From Prolixibacteraceae bacterium (GTDB taxonomy: Bacteria; Bacteroidota; Bacteroidia; Bacteroidales; Prolixibacteraceae), in contig JAONJW010000018.1 of NCBI GenBank assembly GCA_028377305.1, forward strand, positions 1 through 47,726: a stretch of 47,726 nucleotides of DNA, given 5' to 3'. This document shows, piece after piece, positions 9,447-18,281 of the stretch. The notes under the pieces are model-generated. The model did not search any database and had not been told where the DNA came from. It was given only the letters and a program-made list of their open reading frames with translations. How positions within the stretch are numbered: position 1 is the first letter of the stretch; each line of letters begins with the position of its first letter. The position numbers and the translations under genes were made by a program.

Positions 9447-10790
9447 CTACAATGTTTCTAACTCAACTTTATCAAGATAATATACTCCTTTTTTGGGAAA
9501 ATGGAAACGTACACCTAGTTGATCCTTTACCTTCGAAATATCTTTGGTTGTAAATTCCACCGCATATTTCTTCCATTGTTTATTCAAATGTATTTTCCCT
9601 GTTGTCCTTTTAATTCTAAACTTACCTGCTTGCATACCTCCAGATTCAGGAATAGCATAATGAAAAGGCATATTCTCTTGATCTGATTTTGCATAAAAGG
9701 TAAGTCGATACATTTTATTACTATAAATATCAATTCCTTGCTCCGTTCTGATGAAATAATATTTTTTCTCAGGTGCTTGGTTAATAACTGTCACTTTTAA
9801 AGCCTGGTCTCCATCAACCTTTTCTTCTGTAGTATACTCTAATTCAGCATTAAACTTTTTGTTACACTGAAGGACCCAATTAGATTGCTCCATACTACCA
9901 TCAATAACTGATGTTTCTTCCCACTTCTTCTTTGGATTTCCACTATATACACGAACCCAATCCACCTTCATTGTAACAGGTAGAGACTCAATATCAAAAT
10001 GATTCCCTTTCTTAACACCCCAGGGTGCAAGAACATTCGAAGTTAATAACAGATGAGCATTAGGTGATTGACTAACACCTCCTGCAGATGTTCTCCAAGT
10101 CTGTTTCCCATCGACATAAAATATATACTCGTCAGGAGTCCAATACAAAGCAAATATATGCCATGATCCAGGCTTAATACCATCTAAACTGTTGACATGG
10201 TGATCCTTTTTATGATCGTCACCATAACCATCCCAATGGATTGCATGTTGCGTCATACCAGTATTCCAGGGCATCTCTATAATATCAATCTCAGACCCAT
10301 CTCTCCCACTTCCATCAACTTTAGCTATATCTGGAGACATTAACCAAAAAGCACCTGTAACCCCAGGGCAACCTTGGATTATCTTTATTCTTGCCTCATA
10401 AAGTCCAAATCCATTAACAAATTTATTCTTTGATGAAATACCACCGGATTGAAGGATTGGAGTTCCATCAAAAGAAGTGGAATCTGTTTTTGAAGTAGTT
10501 AAAACTAAATTCCCTTTACGGACAGATACATTCTTAGGCCTCCAGAAAACCTTGTACTGAAAATTATTTCGATCCTTACATACCCTTTTCCACTTTGAAT
10601 GATCAAGAAATAATCCATGAAAATCATCTTCAAATACAATTTGAAGTTTTTTCTTTATGGACTCTATGGAGGTTTGGGTAGCAACATTCTCTATCTCTTG
10701 TGCCTTGATTCTACCATCAAATAAAAGACAATAAACCAATAGGAATAATGATAAATGTTTACTTTGAATCATCGTTAAATGTATTTTCAT
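9447..10790 (-). CDS. Secreted GH16 endo-glycosidase with C-terminal carbohydrate-binding domain
   Basis: The ATG at 10790 is preferred over 10823: it gives MKIHL followed by a hydrophobic export signal ending in KAQ, and sits 3 bases after an AAACACA leader shared with other genes here. 447 residues. The GH16 jelly roll spans about 45-285; EIDIIE at 167-172 is the catalytic motif, Glu167 as nucleophile and Glu172 as acid/base. After a short linker, residues about 300-447 resemble a CBM4/9-type beta-sandwich. GH16 enzymes cut beta-1,3 or beta-1,4 galactans or glucans (agar, carrageenan, porphyran, laminarin). The subfamily cannot be fixed by eye; the sulfatase and fucosidase neighbours favour a sulfated galactan-like backbone. 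It is the last intact gene of the minus-strand series. Confidence 0.85.
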   Translation of the reverse strand: MKIHLTMIQSKHLSLFLLVYCLLFDGRIKAQEIENVATQTSIESIKKKLQIVFEDDFHGLFLDHSKWKRVCKDRNNFQYKVFWRPKNVSVRKGNLVLTTSKTDSTSFDGTPILQSGGISSKNKFVNGFGLYEARIKIIQGCPGVTGAFWLMSPDIAKVDGSGRDGSEIDIIEMPWNTGMTQHAIHWDGYGDDHKKDHHVNSLDGIKPGSWHIFALYWTPDEYIFYVDGKQTWRTSAGGVSQSPNAHLLLTSNVLAPWGVKKGNHFDIESLPVTMKVDWVRVYSGNPKKKWEETSVIDGSMEQSNWVLQCNKKFNAELEYTTEEKVDGDQALKVTVINQAPEKKYYFIRTEQGIDIYSNKMYRLTFYAKSDQENMPFHYAIPESGGMQAGKFRIKRTTGKIHLNKQWKKYAVEFTTKDISKVKDQLGVRFHFPKKGVYYLDKVELETL

Positions 10791-10806
10791 AATTGTGTTT
10801 AGATAA
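10791..10806 (-). promoter_or_regulatory. Leader motif before GH16 start
   Basis: Minus strand ATCTAAACACAATT directly before ATG; the AAACACA core ends 3 bases from the start codon. Confidence 0.45.
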
Positions 10807-10929
10807 GCATAAGATATTAGCATCCAATTTATTATACTTTTAGGCTAAAATTAGCAAGGAGTGATTTAATTCGTCAATCAGGTTTATCGATAGAGTAAAA
10901 AAATTGTGTTTCTATTTTGCTCTTATTTA

Positions 10930-11161
10930 TGTACATTCTCAAGAATATTCTTGTGGATCATCCTTTACGTTATATAGAACTGCAGGATTTATTCTCTTAC
11001 CACCTTTTTGTTCAGAGATGTACTTCCATACACATCAGCATAACCAACATCATCCCCATATATAAGAAGAACAACATTCAGTTTCTCTTTTGGAATCTCT
11101 TTTTTAGCTTGTAAGTTAAAGGAAGTCAAAATAGCATACGCACTTTCTTAATTTCAATCAT
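10930..11161 (-). pseudogene. Relic of a fifth sulfatase with internal deletion
   Basis: On the minus strand, from an ATG at 11161, the frame gives a short start with a stop (TGA) after 11 codons. It then continues in the same frame with KLNVVLLIYGDDVGYADVYG, the N-terminal strand of S1 sulfatases (normally PNVIxIxxDDxGYxDxxxYG). After a short junction another frame reads PAVLYNVKDDPQEYS, the C-terminal LYNLxxDPxE motif of the same family. The formylglycine site and everything between, more than 1 kb, are gone. It lies between an intact sulfatase and GH16, so the locus once had one more member. Confidence 0.7.
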
Positions 11162-11202
11162 ATTTTTCAATTTATGGTATATACAAAATACGAATAATTG
11201 TC

Positions 11203-12747
11203 CTACTCCTTATCGACCTGTGACATTCTAAACCTAGCTAAATCTGAGCGACGATGCTCCTTATTCATCCGTTCTTTAATATATTCAAATAATAGTAAGT
11301 TTTCTCTCTTTACATCATTCTGCTCCTGAGGGTCTTTTGACAAATCATATAATGCCTCTTGCACTTTCCCTTTACGTAAGTTCTTTCGAATTAACTTCCA
11401 CTTTCCATATCGCATAGCCTGTTGTCCATCTCTATCAGGATACTCCCAGTATAAAAACTCATGCTTTAATTGTTTCTTGCCAACCAAAGTATTATAGAAG
11501 CTTATACCATCTGTATTTTGAGGAATCTTTTTACCCGTTATCTGACAAATGGTTGGTAATACATCCCAAAAAGCACTTATATGACCCGTAGTTGTTCCTT
11601 TCTTAATATGATTTGGCCAACAAGCAATCATAGGAACTCTCACTCCACCTTCATGAATAGAGCACTTCCCCCACCCCATCGATTCATTAAAGATTCCAGC
11701 ACTATTAAAATATGGACTATCTGTTCCACCATTAAACGAAGGGCCATTATCGGAACTAAAAATGATTAAGGTGTTATCATAGACACCCATCTCTTTGAGC
11801 TGTTTTACAAGCAATCCAACTTGCTCATCTAGGTAAGAAATCATTGCTGCATAAGTTGCATGTGGATAGCGACATGGATAATAGCCCCTTTGAGCTAGAT
11901 ATGGCTTCTCATCTCCAAATTTATTCACATAATAATCAATCCACCTCTTTGGAGCTTGAAGAGCAACATGAGGAAGAGGAGTTGCCCAATAGAAAAAAAA
12001 TGGATGTTTACCATTTTCTGAAATCCATTTCCTCATTTTCAAAGACATCACATCAGGGGAGTATGAATTGGAACTAAACTTATCATAACTCTCCAAATCA
12101 AGCGGATCATTCTCCTTAGGTAATCTTAAAGATAAATTCAATGTATCATTATCCAATAGTAGACGCTTTTCATTAAGATAAAGATATGGAGGGTAATAAG
12201 TATGGGCGACTTTTTGACATATATACCCACAAAAAAAATCAAATCCCTTTTTAGTTGGAATACTTTCAGACATAGCTGAACCTAATCCCCATTTACCGAT
12301 CATTCCGGTATGATAGCCTTGCTCCTTTAAATAAGCAGGTAATAGCTTCACATTAGAAGGTAATGGTTTCTGACCTTCAACAAATGGATCAACAAGAACA
12401 GATTGCATATAGGATTTACCATCTACTCCTCCAGAGACCGGGTAGTTTCCTCTGATATAAGCATGACCTGAGTGTTGACCAGATAATAATACACATCTAG
12501 ATGGGGCACACACTGCGGATCCAGCGTAGTGCTGTGTGAAACGCATTCCATCTTTAGCTAATTGGTCAATGTTAGGTGTCTCTATCTGTTTTTGACCATA
12601 ACAACCTAGCTCACCGTACCCCAAATCATCTGCTAATATATAGATAATATTAGGCTGATTTCTTTTACTCTCTTTTCTTTTTGCATTTACATTAAAGCAA
12701 CTCAACATTGCAAATAAAGAGAGCATCCACCATTTAATTCCAATCAT
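11203..12747 (-). CDS. Secreted S1-family sulfatase (first of four)
   Basis: 514 residues with an export signal (about 1-22). The CAPSR motif at 80-84 gives Cys80, the residue converted to formylglycine by the maturation enzyme. Asp40 and Asp41 (ADDLGYG) and Asp333-Asn334 (SSDNGP) bind calcium. Family members hydrolyse sulfate esters on sugars. The usual GKWHLG reads GKWGLG (151-156) here, a variant I know from one sulfatase group whose GFDxFxGYxxQ and YYPxYL features this protein also has, so activity is not excluded. It starts 36 bases after the next sulfatase gene and is likely co-transcribed with it. The substrate position is unknown. Confidence 0.9.
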   Translation of the reverse strand: MIGIKWWMLSLFAMLSCFNVNAKRKESKRNQPNIIYILADDLGYGELGCYGQKQIETPNIDQLAKDGMRFTQHYAGSAVCAPSRCVLLSGQHSGHAYIRGNYPVSGGVDGKSYMQSVLVDPFVEGQKPLPSNVKLLPAYLKEQGYHTGMIGKWGLGSAMSESIPTKKGFDFFCGYICQKVAHTYYPPYLYLNEKRLLLDNDTLNLSLRLPKENDPLDLESYDKFSSNSYSPDVMSLKMRKWISENGKHPFFFYWATPLPHVALQAPKRWIDYYVNKFGDEKPYLAQRGYYPCRYPHATYAAMISYLDEQVGLLVKQLKEMGVYDNTLIIFSSDNGPSFNGGTDSPYFNSAGIFNESMGWGKCSIHEGGVRVPMIACWPNHIKKGTTTGHISAFWDVLPTICQITGKKIPQNTDGISFYNTLVGKKQLKHEFLYWEYPDRDGQQAMRYGKWKLIRKNLRKGKVQEALYDLSKDPQEQNDVKRENLLLFEYIKERMNKEHRRSDLARFRMSQVDKE

Positions 12748-12783
12748 TTTAATTGTATATAATGATTATATCTATAGATACGA

Positions 12784-14220
12784 CTACAGTTTACTCGTTC
12801 TATTTTTAATCAGGTTCCTTTCAAAGACAGTACTATAATCGGGATTCTGTTTTACTGGTATTGGAGCATCTAAATTATTGCGCCAATCTTTTATCATAGT
12901 ATATAATTCTAAACACTTCTCTGGATATTGATCTTTCAAGTCATTCGTTTCACCTATATCCGAAGCAAGATTGTATAATTCCATTGCATTATCCTCATAA
13001 TAGTAATGCAATTTCCAATCTCCATATCTTACAACAGTACCTGGTCTAGTTCGAAATAAGACATCTCTGGCTTGATCGTCTTTACCAACATGAGATTCTA
13101 AATAAATTGGGAAGTGCCAAAAAAGAGGTCTAATAGGCAACTCTTTATCTTTTAATATTAAAGGAAGTAAGCTTCGTCCATCACACACCTGGCTGCTGTT
13201 ATCATCCACCAAGTCTTTACAAGTTGCATAGATATCCATATTTACAACAGGCAAGGAACTTTTTCTTTGACCAAGAATAGTGCCTTTCCAATAAATAAAG
13301 AAAGGGACCCTTATACCTCCTTCATAATAACTCCCCTTTCCTGAGCGAAGAGGATCCTGGTGAGATGTCTTTCTAACCCCTCCATTATCAGAAGTAAAAA
13401 TAATCATGGTGTTTTCAAGAACTCCTGTTTGTTTGAGTGCCTTAAGAAGCTTTCCCATATTATTATCCACTGTTTCAATCATTCCAGCATAGTTTGCATT
13501 AGCCTGTCCTGGGGATTTTGTCTTATGGGTATACTTTTCTAAAAGATCCCTTTTTGTTATAAGCGGACTGTGTACGGAGTAATAGGACAAATAGATAAAG
13601 AAGGGGTTCTGCTGATTTCTATCTATAAAACTAATTGCTTCACTTGTCAACCTATCTGTAAGGTATTCATTCTCTATTTTAGATTCAAGAGGGACATTAT
13701 ATGGTGAGAAATAACCATTACGCCCTGGATTACCCATTTCACATCCTGCAATATTTTCATCAAATCCCTGCGTCAAAGGACTGTCACCGACATGCCATTT
13801 CCCCAAACTGATAGTTCTATAACCATGTGATTTAAAAAGATCCCCAAGTGATTGTACTCTATTCGGAAGAACTAGAGTATTCGGTATAGGAATAATCTTT
13901 CGAGACTTACTATTCCCTCTCTCAGACGATTTAACAGTATAAATACCATGTCGTGGTGTATTTTGACCACTTAATAAACAAGCCCTACTTGGAGCACAGT
14001 TTGAAGCTGCAGAATAGCCATTATTAAAGATAACACCTTCGTTAGCTATCTTATCAATATTTGGAGTTTCATAAAATAGACTTCCTGTATACCCCAAATC
14101 TTTATAACCTAAATCATCTACTAAGAAGACAATAACATTTGGTTTTTTTTGTGCCCTTATTTGAACTGATGATAAAATCAACAACACAAATAATGTCTTG
14201 AATAAATGCATCTTTTCCAT
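12784..14220 (-). CDS. Secreted S1-family sulfatase (second)
   Basis: 478 residues. An export signal ends near IRAQ (about residue 24). CAPSR places the formylglycine cysteine at Cys75; DDLGYKDLGYTG at 35-46 and the later TSDNGG carry calcium ligands, and GKWHVGD is the canonical active-site segment. The C-terminus carries the LYNLASDIGETNDL motif typical of the family. Its CAPSR context (SAASNCAPSRACLLSG) and 36-base spacing to the following sulfatase gene indicate an operon, but the two are clearly different in sequence, so they probably remove sulfate from different positions. Confidence 0.9.
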   Translation of the reverse strand: MEKMHLFKTLFVLLILSSVQIRAQKKPNVIVFLVDDLGYKDLGYTGSLFYETPNIDKIANEGVIFNNGYSAASNCAPSRACLLSGQNTPRHGIYTVKSSERGNSKSRKIIPIPNTLVLPNRVQSLGDLFKSHGYRTISLGKWHVGDSPLTQGFDENIAGCEMGNPGRNGYFSPYNVPLESKIENEYLTDRLTSEAISFIDRNQQNPFFIYLSYYSVHSPLITKRDLLEKYTHKTKSPGQANANYAGMIETVDNNMGKLLKALKQTGVLENTMIIFTSDNGGVRKTSHQDPLRSGKGSYYEGGIRVPFFIYWKGTILGQRKSSLPVVNMDIYATCKDLVDDNSSQVCDGRSLLPLILKDKELPIRPLFWHFPIYLESHVGKDDQARDVLFRTRPGTVVRYGDWKLHYYYEDNAMELYNLASDIGETNDLKDQYPEKCLELYTMIKDWRNNLDAPIPVKQNPDYSTVFERNLIKNRTSKL

Positions 14221-14483
14221 TTAATCTAATTTATAATAATGGATATATTAAGTATCATATACCAATACCCACAACTTTTAACATTCTGACTCACCAATCT
14301 AAATATTGGCAGTAACTACCAACACATGAGGTTTTTTGCTTAGCACGCTCCATAGCAACACAACAGGTCTCATTATTATATGAAAAAGAAAGAGCCTATA
14401 TATATTGATAAAAAAGGCTTAATATTTAGGAGCCAATCTTTTGTATCTTCAACACAAAACTATCATAATAATCACAAAAAAGA

Positions 14484-16514
14484 CTATTTATTCACAAAAA
14501 AAGAAAATATCCTACAACTTGTTCCATTACTATTTTTGTTTCTGTCTTTCGACACCCTAATGCGTAGTATATGCACTTTATCACCAGACAAATCTGCATC
14601 CAATACAAAATAACGTGGCAGGTGTTGATAGTGACTATTACTTGTAAATAAATCAAAGGTTCTAAAAGGGGCCCGGTCTATACTATATTCAATTATACCA
14701 GCATCTGGACCAGACAGAACATTTATCCCGATTGCTCTACCCTTGAATTTCAAACTCATATAGCCTTCTGAATCATTCGACTTTATAACCGAAATATTAC
14801 TATATCCTTTTCTAAACCTCTCTCCTTCTTTGGGTGACCATGAATTATCATAACTCCAGCCTTTCTTAAGTTTCGCATTCACAATAGAAATAAACTCTCC
14901 TTTTGAATACGATTGTTCATCCAAAGCTTTTGGAATAACTTTTATTGATACTTTATCATCATCAGCGACTGTACCAGAGTAACACGATTCTAAAAATTGC
15001 TTCATAGAATTAAAGTACACATCTTGCCCAAAAGGAGATGGATGTAAATTTTTGAAATCATCTTCCCATGTAAACTCACCATTATCAATACGTTCGGTAA
15101 CTTCTTTTGCTAAATTAATCGATCCGATTTGATAATGCTTTGCAACGGACTCATGATCTAATATCTCTTGCGGTGCTGTTCCACTTCTATAGTCACTCAT
15201 CTTCCTAGGATCGACAAAATGCATCATGACAATATCAATATCAGGGTTTTGCACTATTGCATGTCTTACAATACCTTCCATTGCACGCACTCTATCGACA
15301 CTAGAGCGGTTTAGTGCAGGAGAACGATCATTTACGGCAGCCTCTTCAAACAACAAATCTATATCGCCTTTTGAAAGCACATCTCTAGAAAGACGAAATG
15401 CTCCTGAAGTTGATCCTTCACTAGGAATTCCTGATTCAATAAATGTAAATTCTGTTTCAGGAAATTTGGTTTCAAGGTAGTCACAAACCATATTTCGCCA
15501 CCCTCTATTAAAAGTTATTGATCCTCCAAGAAATGCAACTGTCCCCTTCTTTTCTTTGATAAATTTTATTTGACTATTTTTTAAGCCACTACGTATATCA
15601 TGATAATCAGATGAATTAAGGGGATTATAGGTTAGTTCACTTTGAAAGTTATACGTCCAACCTTGTGGTTTCTTAATATAACCCAATTCCCATAAGAAGA
15701 TTTCAGATTGATACATCGTATAATTATAATCATCATCTGTATTATTTTTTGCAATATGGCTACTATTGAAGAAACCATGATCTTTACCTAAAACAGGTAT
15801 TAGCATACAGTTATTTCCATGTTTAAACATTAATGAATCAAACCTAGTGGCATTTTCAAAAGGTGTAGTGTGGTCATCTGTCCCATGAAATATAATAGTC
15901 GGCGGGATACTAGAATGAACATGATGACATGGAGAAATAGCTGTCTCCCGACCTTTTACCTTAGTTGCCCCATATCCTTTTTTGGTTGTATCTAAAACAG
16001 GATTGAACAAAATCATTGCATTGGGAATTGAAGAAATTGCTAAATCCTCGCTCTTCGCATCATAACCATCAATAACACCTGTACAGGCTGCAACATGTCC
16101 ACCTGCCGAACCTCCACATGCGACAATCATGTTTGGGTTAACACCAAAATCAGACGCATGCTTTCTGATCCATCTTATAGCAGACTTTCCATCCTCAACA
16201 CATTCAAAGGGTGTTGTTTTGTGAAATCGTCGTACTCGATATTCAGCACTAAAACAGACGAACCCTAGCTTAATTAAATGTGATGCCTGTTGATAAAACT
16301 GTTTTGGATTACCTCCAACCCAACCACCTCCGAAGAAAAACACTACAGTAGGTCTAGAATCATGCGGTGAGAAGTCCTTAGGATAAAAAGCGTGTAAATA
16401 AAGCTCACCTTGTTCTGTTTTTTTGTAAAGTACTTTTTGGTCAGGAGTGTAGCTTATTGCAGTAACAGAAATACTGAAACATAGCAATACTAACAACAAA
16501 TAAAAATGTTTCAT
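14484..16514 (-). CDS. Two-domain secreted esterase: alpha/beta hydrolase plus SGNH hydrolase
   Basis: 676 residues with an export signal (about 1-20). Domain one, about 25-285, is an acetyl-esterase-like alpha/beta hydrolase: FFGGGW oxyanion segment at 60-65, nucleophile Ser136 in GGSAGG, acid in GTDD (Asp213 or 214), and His246 in KDHGF. Domain two, about 315-520, is SGNH-like: Ser332 in LGGSIT, Asn396 in AAVND, His491 in NLHPSPFG; the residue three before this His is Lys, not Asp. A beta-rich tail of about 150 residues follows. Inference: it removes acetyl or other acyl groups from the glycan, perhaps two kinds or positions. It stands alone, 263 bases before the next sulfatase gene and 141 after the SASA gene, with the shared leader motif before its start. 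Confidence 0.8.
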   Translation of the reverse strand: MKHFYLLLVLLCFSISVTAISYTPDQKVLYKKTEQGELYLHAFYPKDFSPHDSRPTVVFFFGGGWVGGNPKQFYQQASHLIKLGFVCFSAEYRVRRFHKTTPFECVEDGKSAIRWIRKHASDFGVNPNMIVACGGSAGGHVAACTGVIDGYDAKSEDLAISSIPNAMILFNPVLDTTKKGYGATKVKGRETAISPCHHVHSSIPPTIIFHGTDDHTTPFENATRFDSLMFKHGNNCMLIPVLGKDHGFFNSSHIAKNNTDDDYNYTMYQSEIFLWELGYIKKPQGWTYNFQSELTYNPLNSSDYHDIRSGLKNSQIKFIKEKKGTVAFLGGSITFNRGWRNMVCDYLETKFPETEFTFIESGIPSEGSTSGAFRLSRDVLSKGDIDLLFEEAAVNDRSPALNRSSVDRVRAMEGIVRHAIVQNPDIDIVMMHFVDPRKMSDYRSGTAPQEILDHESVAKHYQIGSINLAKEVTERIDNGEFTWEDDFKNLHPSPFGQDVYFNSMKQFLESCYSGTVADDDKVSIKVIPKALDEQSYSKGEFISIVNAKLKKGWSYDNSWSPKEGERFRKGYSNISVIKSNDSEGYMSLKFKGRAIGINVLSGPDAGIIEYSIDRAPFRTFDLFTSNSHYQHLPRYFVLDADLSGDKVHILRIRVSKDRNKNSNGTSCRIFSFFVNK

Positions 16515-16533
16515 TAGAGTTGTGTCTTTAGTT
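16515..16533 (-). promoter_or_regulatory. Leader motif before the double esterase
   Basis: Minus strand AACTAAAGACACAACTCTA directly before ATG, a diverged copy (AGACACA for AAACACA). Confidence 0.4.
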
Positions 16534-16655
16534 GTTTTTTTATTATTCCAAACAATCAGAATGCGATAATAAGGCTCTCATCAAAAATATAAAAAAGAGT
16601 ACCAATTTCGTGCATAAGAGATATTTAAATTAAACTCAATAGTCTAATCCAAAAA

Positions 16656-18029
16656 CTATTTCTCCAATTCAAATGAAGATAAGGGAAGTCCCGACATATT
16701 AAACACTTCTGCCTTGCACCAATTTTTAAATGAATAACGTACGATTGAAGGTTTGATAATTTTAGAACTCCTTAAAACAATCTTACGGGGATTCAATTGG
16801 GTTACCTTCGCATTATAAAAATTACCATTCGAATCACCTAGTTGAAATTCAGAAGATCCTTTAAGCACAACTTCTTCATTTAACAGAACAACAACTCTAT
16901 CTTCTTTAAAAATAGCTTTTATAACCTTTGGAGACTCCCCTTTTACCTCACCCAGACTGTATGAATTATCAAGAGCTAATAATGCTAATCTGTTGCCCAC
17001 TGGCCTCTTGTTTTTGGGATGAATCGTATTTTCTTCACCTAGATCCAATGTAATAGCAATACCAGTATTAGGGGTTCTATGGTTTACCTTTCGTTGGACT
17101 TCCCTAATTCTAAACCCGTCACCGGCCTTGTAATCATATGGTGCTATCTGAACAAAATAAAATGGCAGTTTCTTTCCCCAGTTATTTCTACATTGCTCAA
17201 TTAATATTGGGAAAGTGGTTTCATATCTTTTCGGATTATCTCTATTGGATTCTCCTTGATAATATATCATCCCTTTAATTGAATACCCTTGTAGTGGATA
17301 GAGCATTGCATTATACAATTCATATGGTCTTTTATTCAATTTAGGAGAATCTCTTAACGCTTCCAGCATACCTATCTTCTCATTATTTTCCTTACTTAAC
17401 CATGCTTCAATTTTTGATCCACTGACTGCAGAAACAATGATCCCAATTGGCACATCAAGATCTGTATTTAACCTTTCCGCGAAACTATATGCCACAGCAC
17501 TACATTCTGAAGTAGTTTGCGGAGTTGCATTTTTCCATTCTCCATTAACATCATACAATGGTGTCTTTGATGCCCCTTTGCCAACTGTAAAAAACCGAAT
17601 TTGATGTTCTATTGATGTTGCGATCATATCGTTTGCACACTCACATTCGACCTTATGATTACCGATTGGCTGTATCACTTTCCATGCCATATTAGATTGT
17701 CCTCCACACAACCAAACTTCGCCAAAAAGTATATCTTTAATATTCACTTCACTTTCACTATCATGAATCTTTAATTGTTGAGATTCTCTACTATCTGAAG
17801 TTTTTAATTTCAATCTCCAATTACCTAGACCATCTGTTTTTACATATTTATCTTTTCCCCAGGATGTTTCTATAGTAACTAAAGCATTAGGAATTGCCTT
17901 TCCCCATAATTCAACTTTTGCTTTACGCTGCATAATCATTCCAGAAGAAAATATCTTGGGAATCCAAACCTTAGCATTAAGGCAATAGGGAACTATCATT
18001 AATAATGTTATGCAAATAAAATTCTTCAT
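16656..18029 (-). CDS. SASA-family carbohydrate O-acetylesterase
   Basis: The ATG at 18029 is chosen over 18056 because MKNFICITLLM begins a normal export signal ending in LNA. 457 residues. The SASA (sialate O-acetylesterase) family core shows GGQSNM with Ser112 as nucleophile, then a YYQGESN block, and IHPKNKRPVG with the likely catalytic His. A beta-domain precedes the core and another follows, as is usual for this family. Although named for sialic acid, family members in algal loci are thought to remove acetyl groups from other sugars. No other sialic acid gene is seen here, so a glycan acetyl group is the more likely target. Confidence 0.82.
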   Translation of the reverse strand: MKNFICITLLMIVPYCLNAKVWIPKIFSSGMIMQRKAKVELWGKAIPNALVTIETSWGKDKYVKTDGLGNWRLKLKTSDSRESQQLKIHDSESEVNIKDILFGEVWLCGGQSNMAWKVIQPIGNHKVECECANDMIATSIEHQIRFFTVGKGASKTPLYDVNGEWKNATPQTTSECSAVAYSFAERLNTDLDVPIGIIVSAVSGSKIEAWLSKENNEKIGMLEALRDSPKLNKRPYELYNAMLYPLQGYSIKGMIYYQGESNRDNPKRYETTFPILIEQCRNNWGKKLPFYFVQIAPYDYKAGDGFRIREVQRKVNHRTPNTGIAITLDLGEENTIHPKNKRPVGNRLALLALDNSYSLGEVKGESPKVIKAIFKEDRVVVLLNEEVVLKGSSEFQLGDSNGNFYNAKVTQLNPRKIVLRSSKIIKPSIVRYSFKNWCKAEVFNMSGLPLSSFELEK

Positions 18030-18144
18030 ATTTGAATCTAGTTTATAATTATTCAATATCCATTTAATCTTACACAGACGATCACGACCTATAAATCATT
18101 AGCACATAATAGCAAATAATATCACATACTTCTTATATAGAGCT

Positions 18145-18187
18145 ATATCTAGTGGATAATGAAACATATTCAAAGACCACTAGATAT
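18145..18187. repeat. Perfect 11-bp inverted repeat between sulfatase and SASA genes
   Basis: ATATCTAGTGG (18145-18155) and CCACTAGATAT (18177-18187) around a 21-base loop. It is about 95 bases past the third sulfatase stop: a terminator without a T-tract, or an operator of the SASA gene. Confidence 0.5.
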
Positions 18188-18281
18188 TTAATCTACATTT
18201 TTAACTAGTCAACTGATCGAAGGTTATTTTCATCGTCTATTCGAGTTCAATCAACGTTTCTGCATAAAAACAGAGGACTTA

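Noticed and set aside
10917..11114. 65-codon plus-strand frame
   Set aside because: It is the antisense of the sulfatase relic, whose motifs read on the minus strand.
12280..12320. GKWGLG instead of GKWHLG in the first sulfatase read as loss of the active site
   Set aside because: The same variant occurs with the same neighbouring motifs in a known sulfatase group, so it is more likely a subfamily feature.
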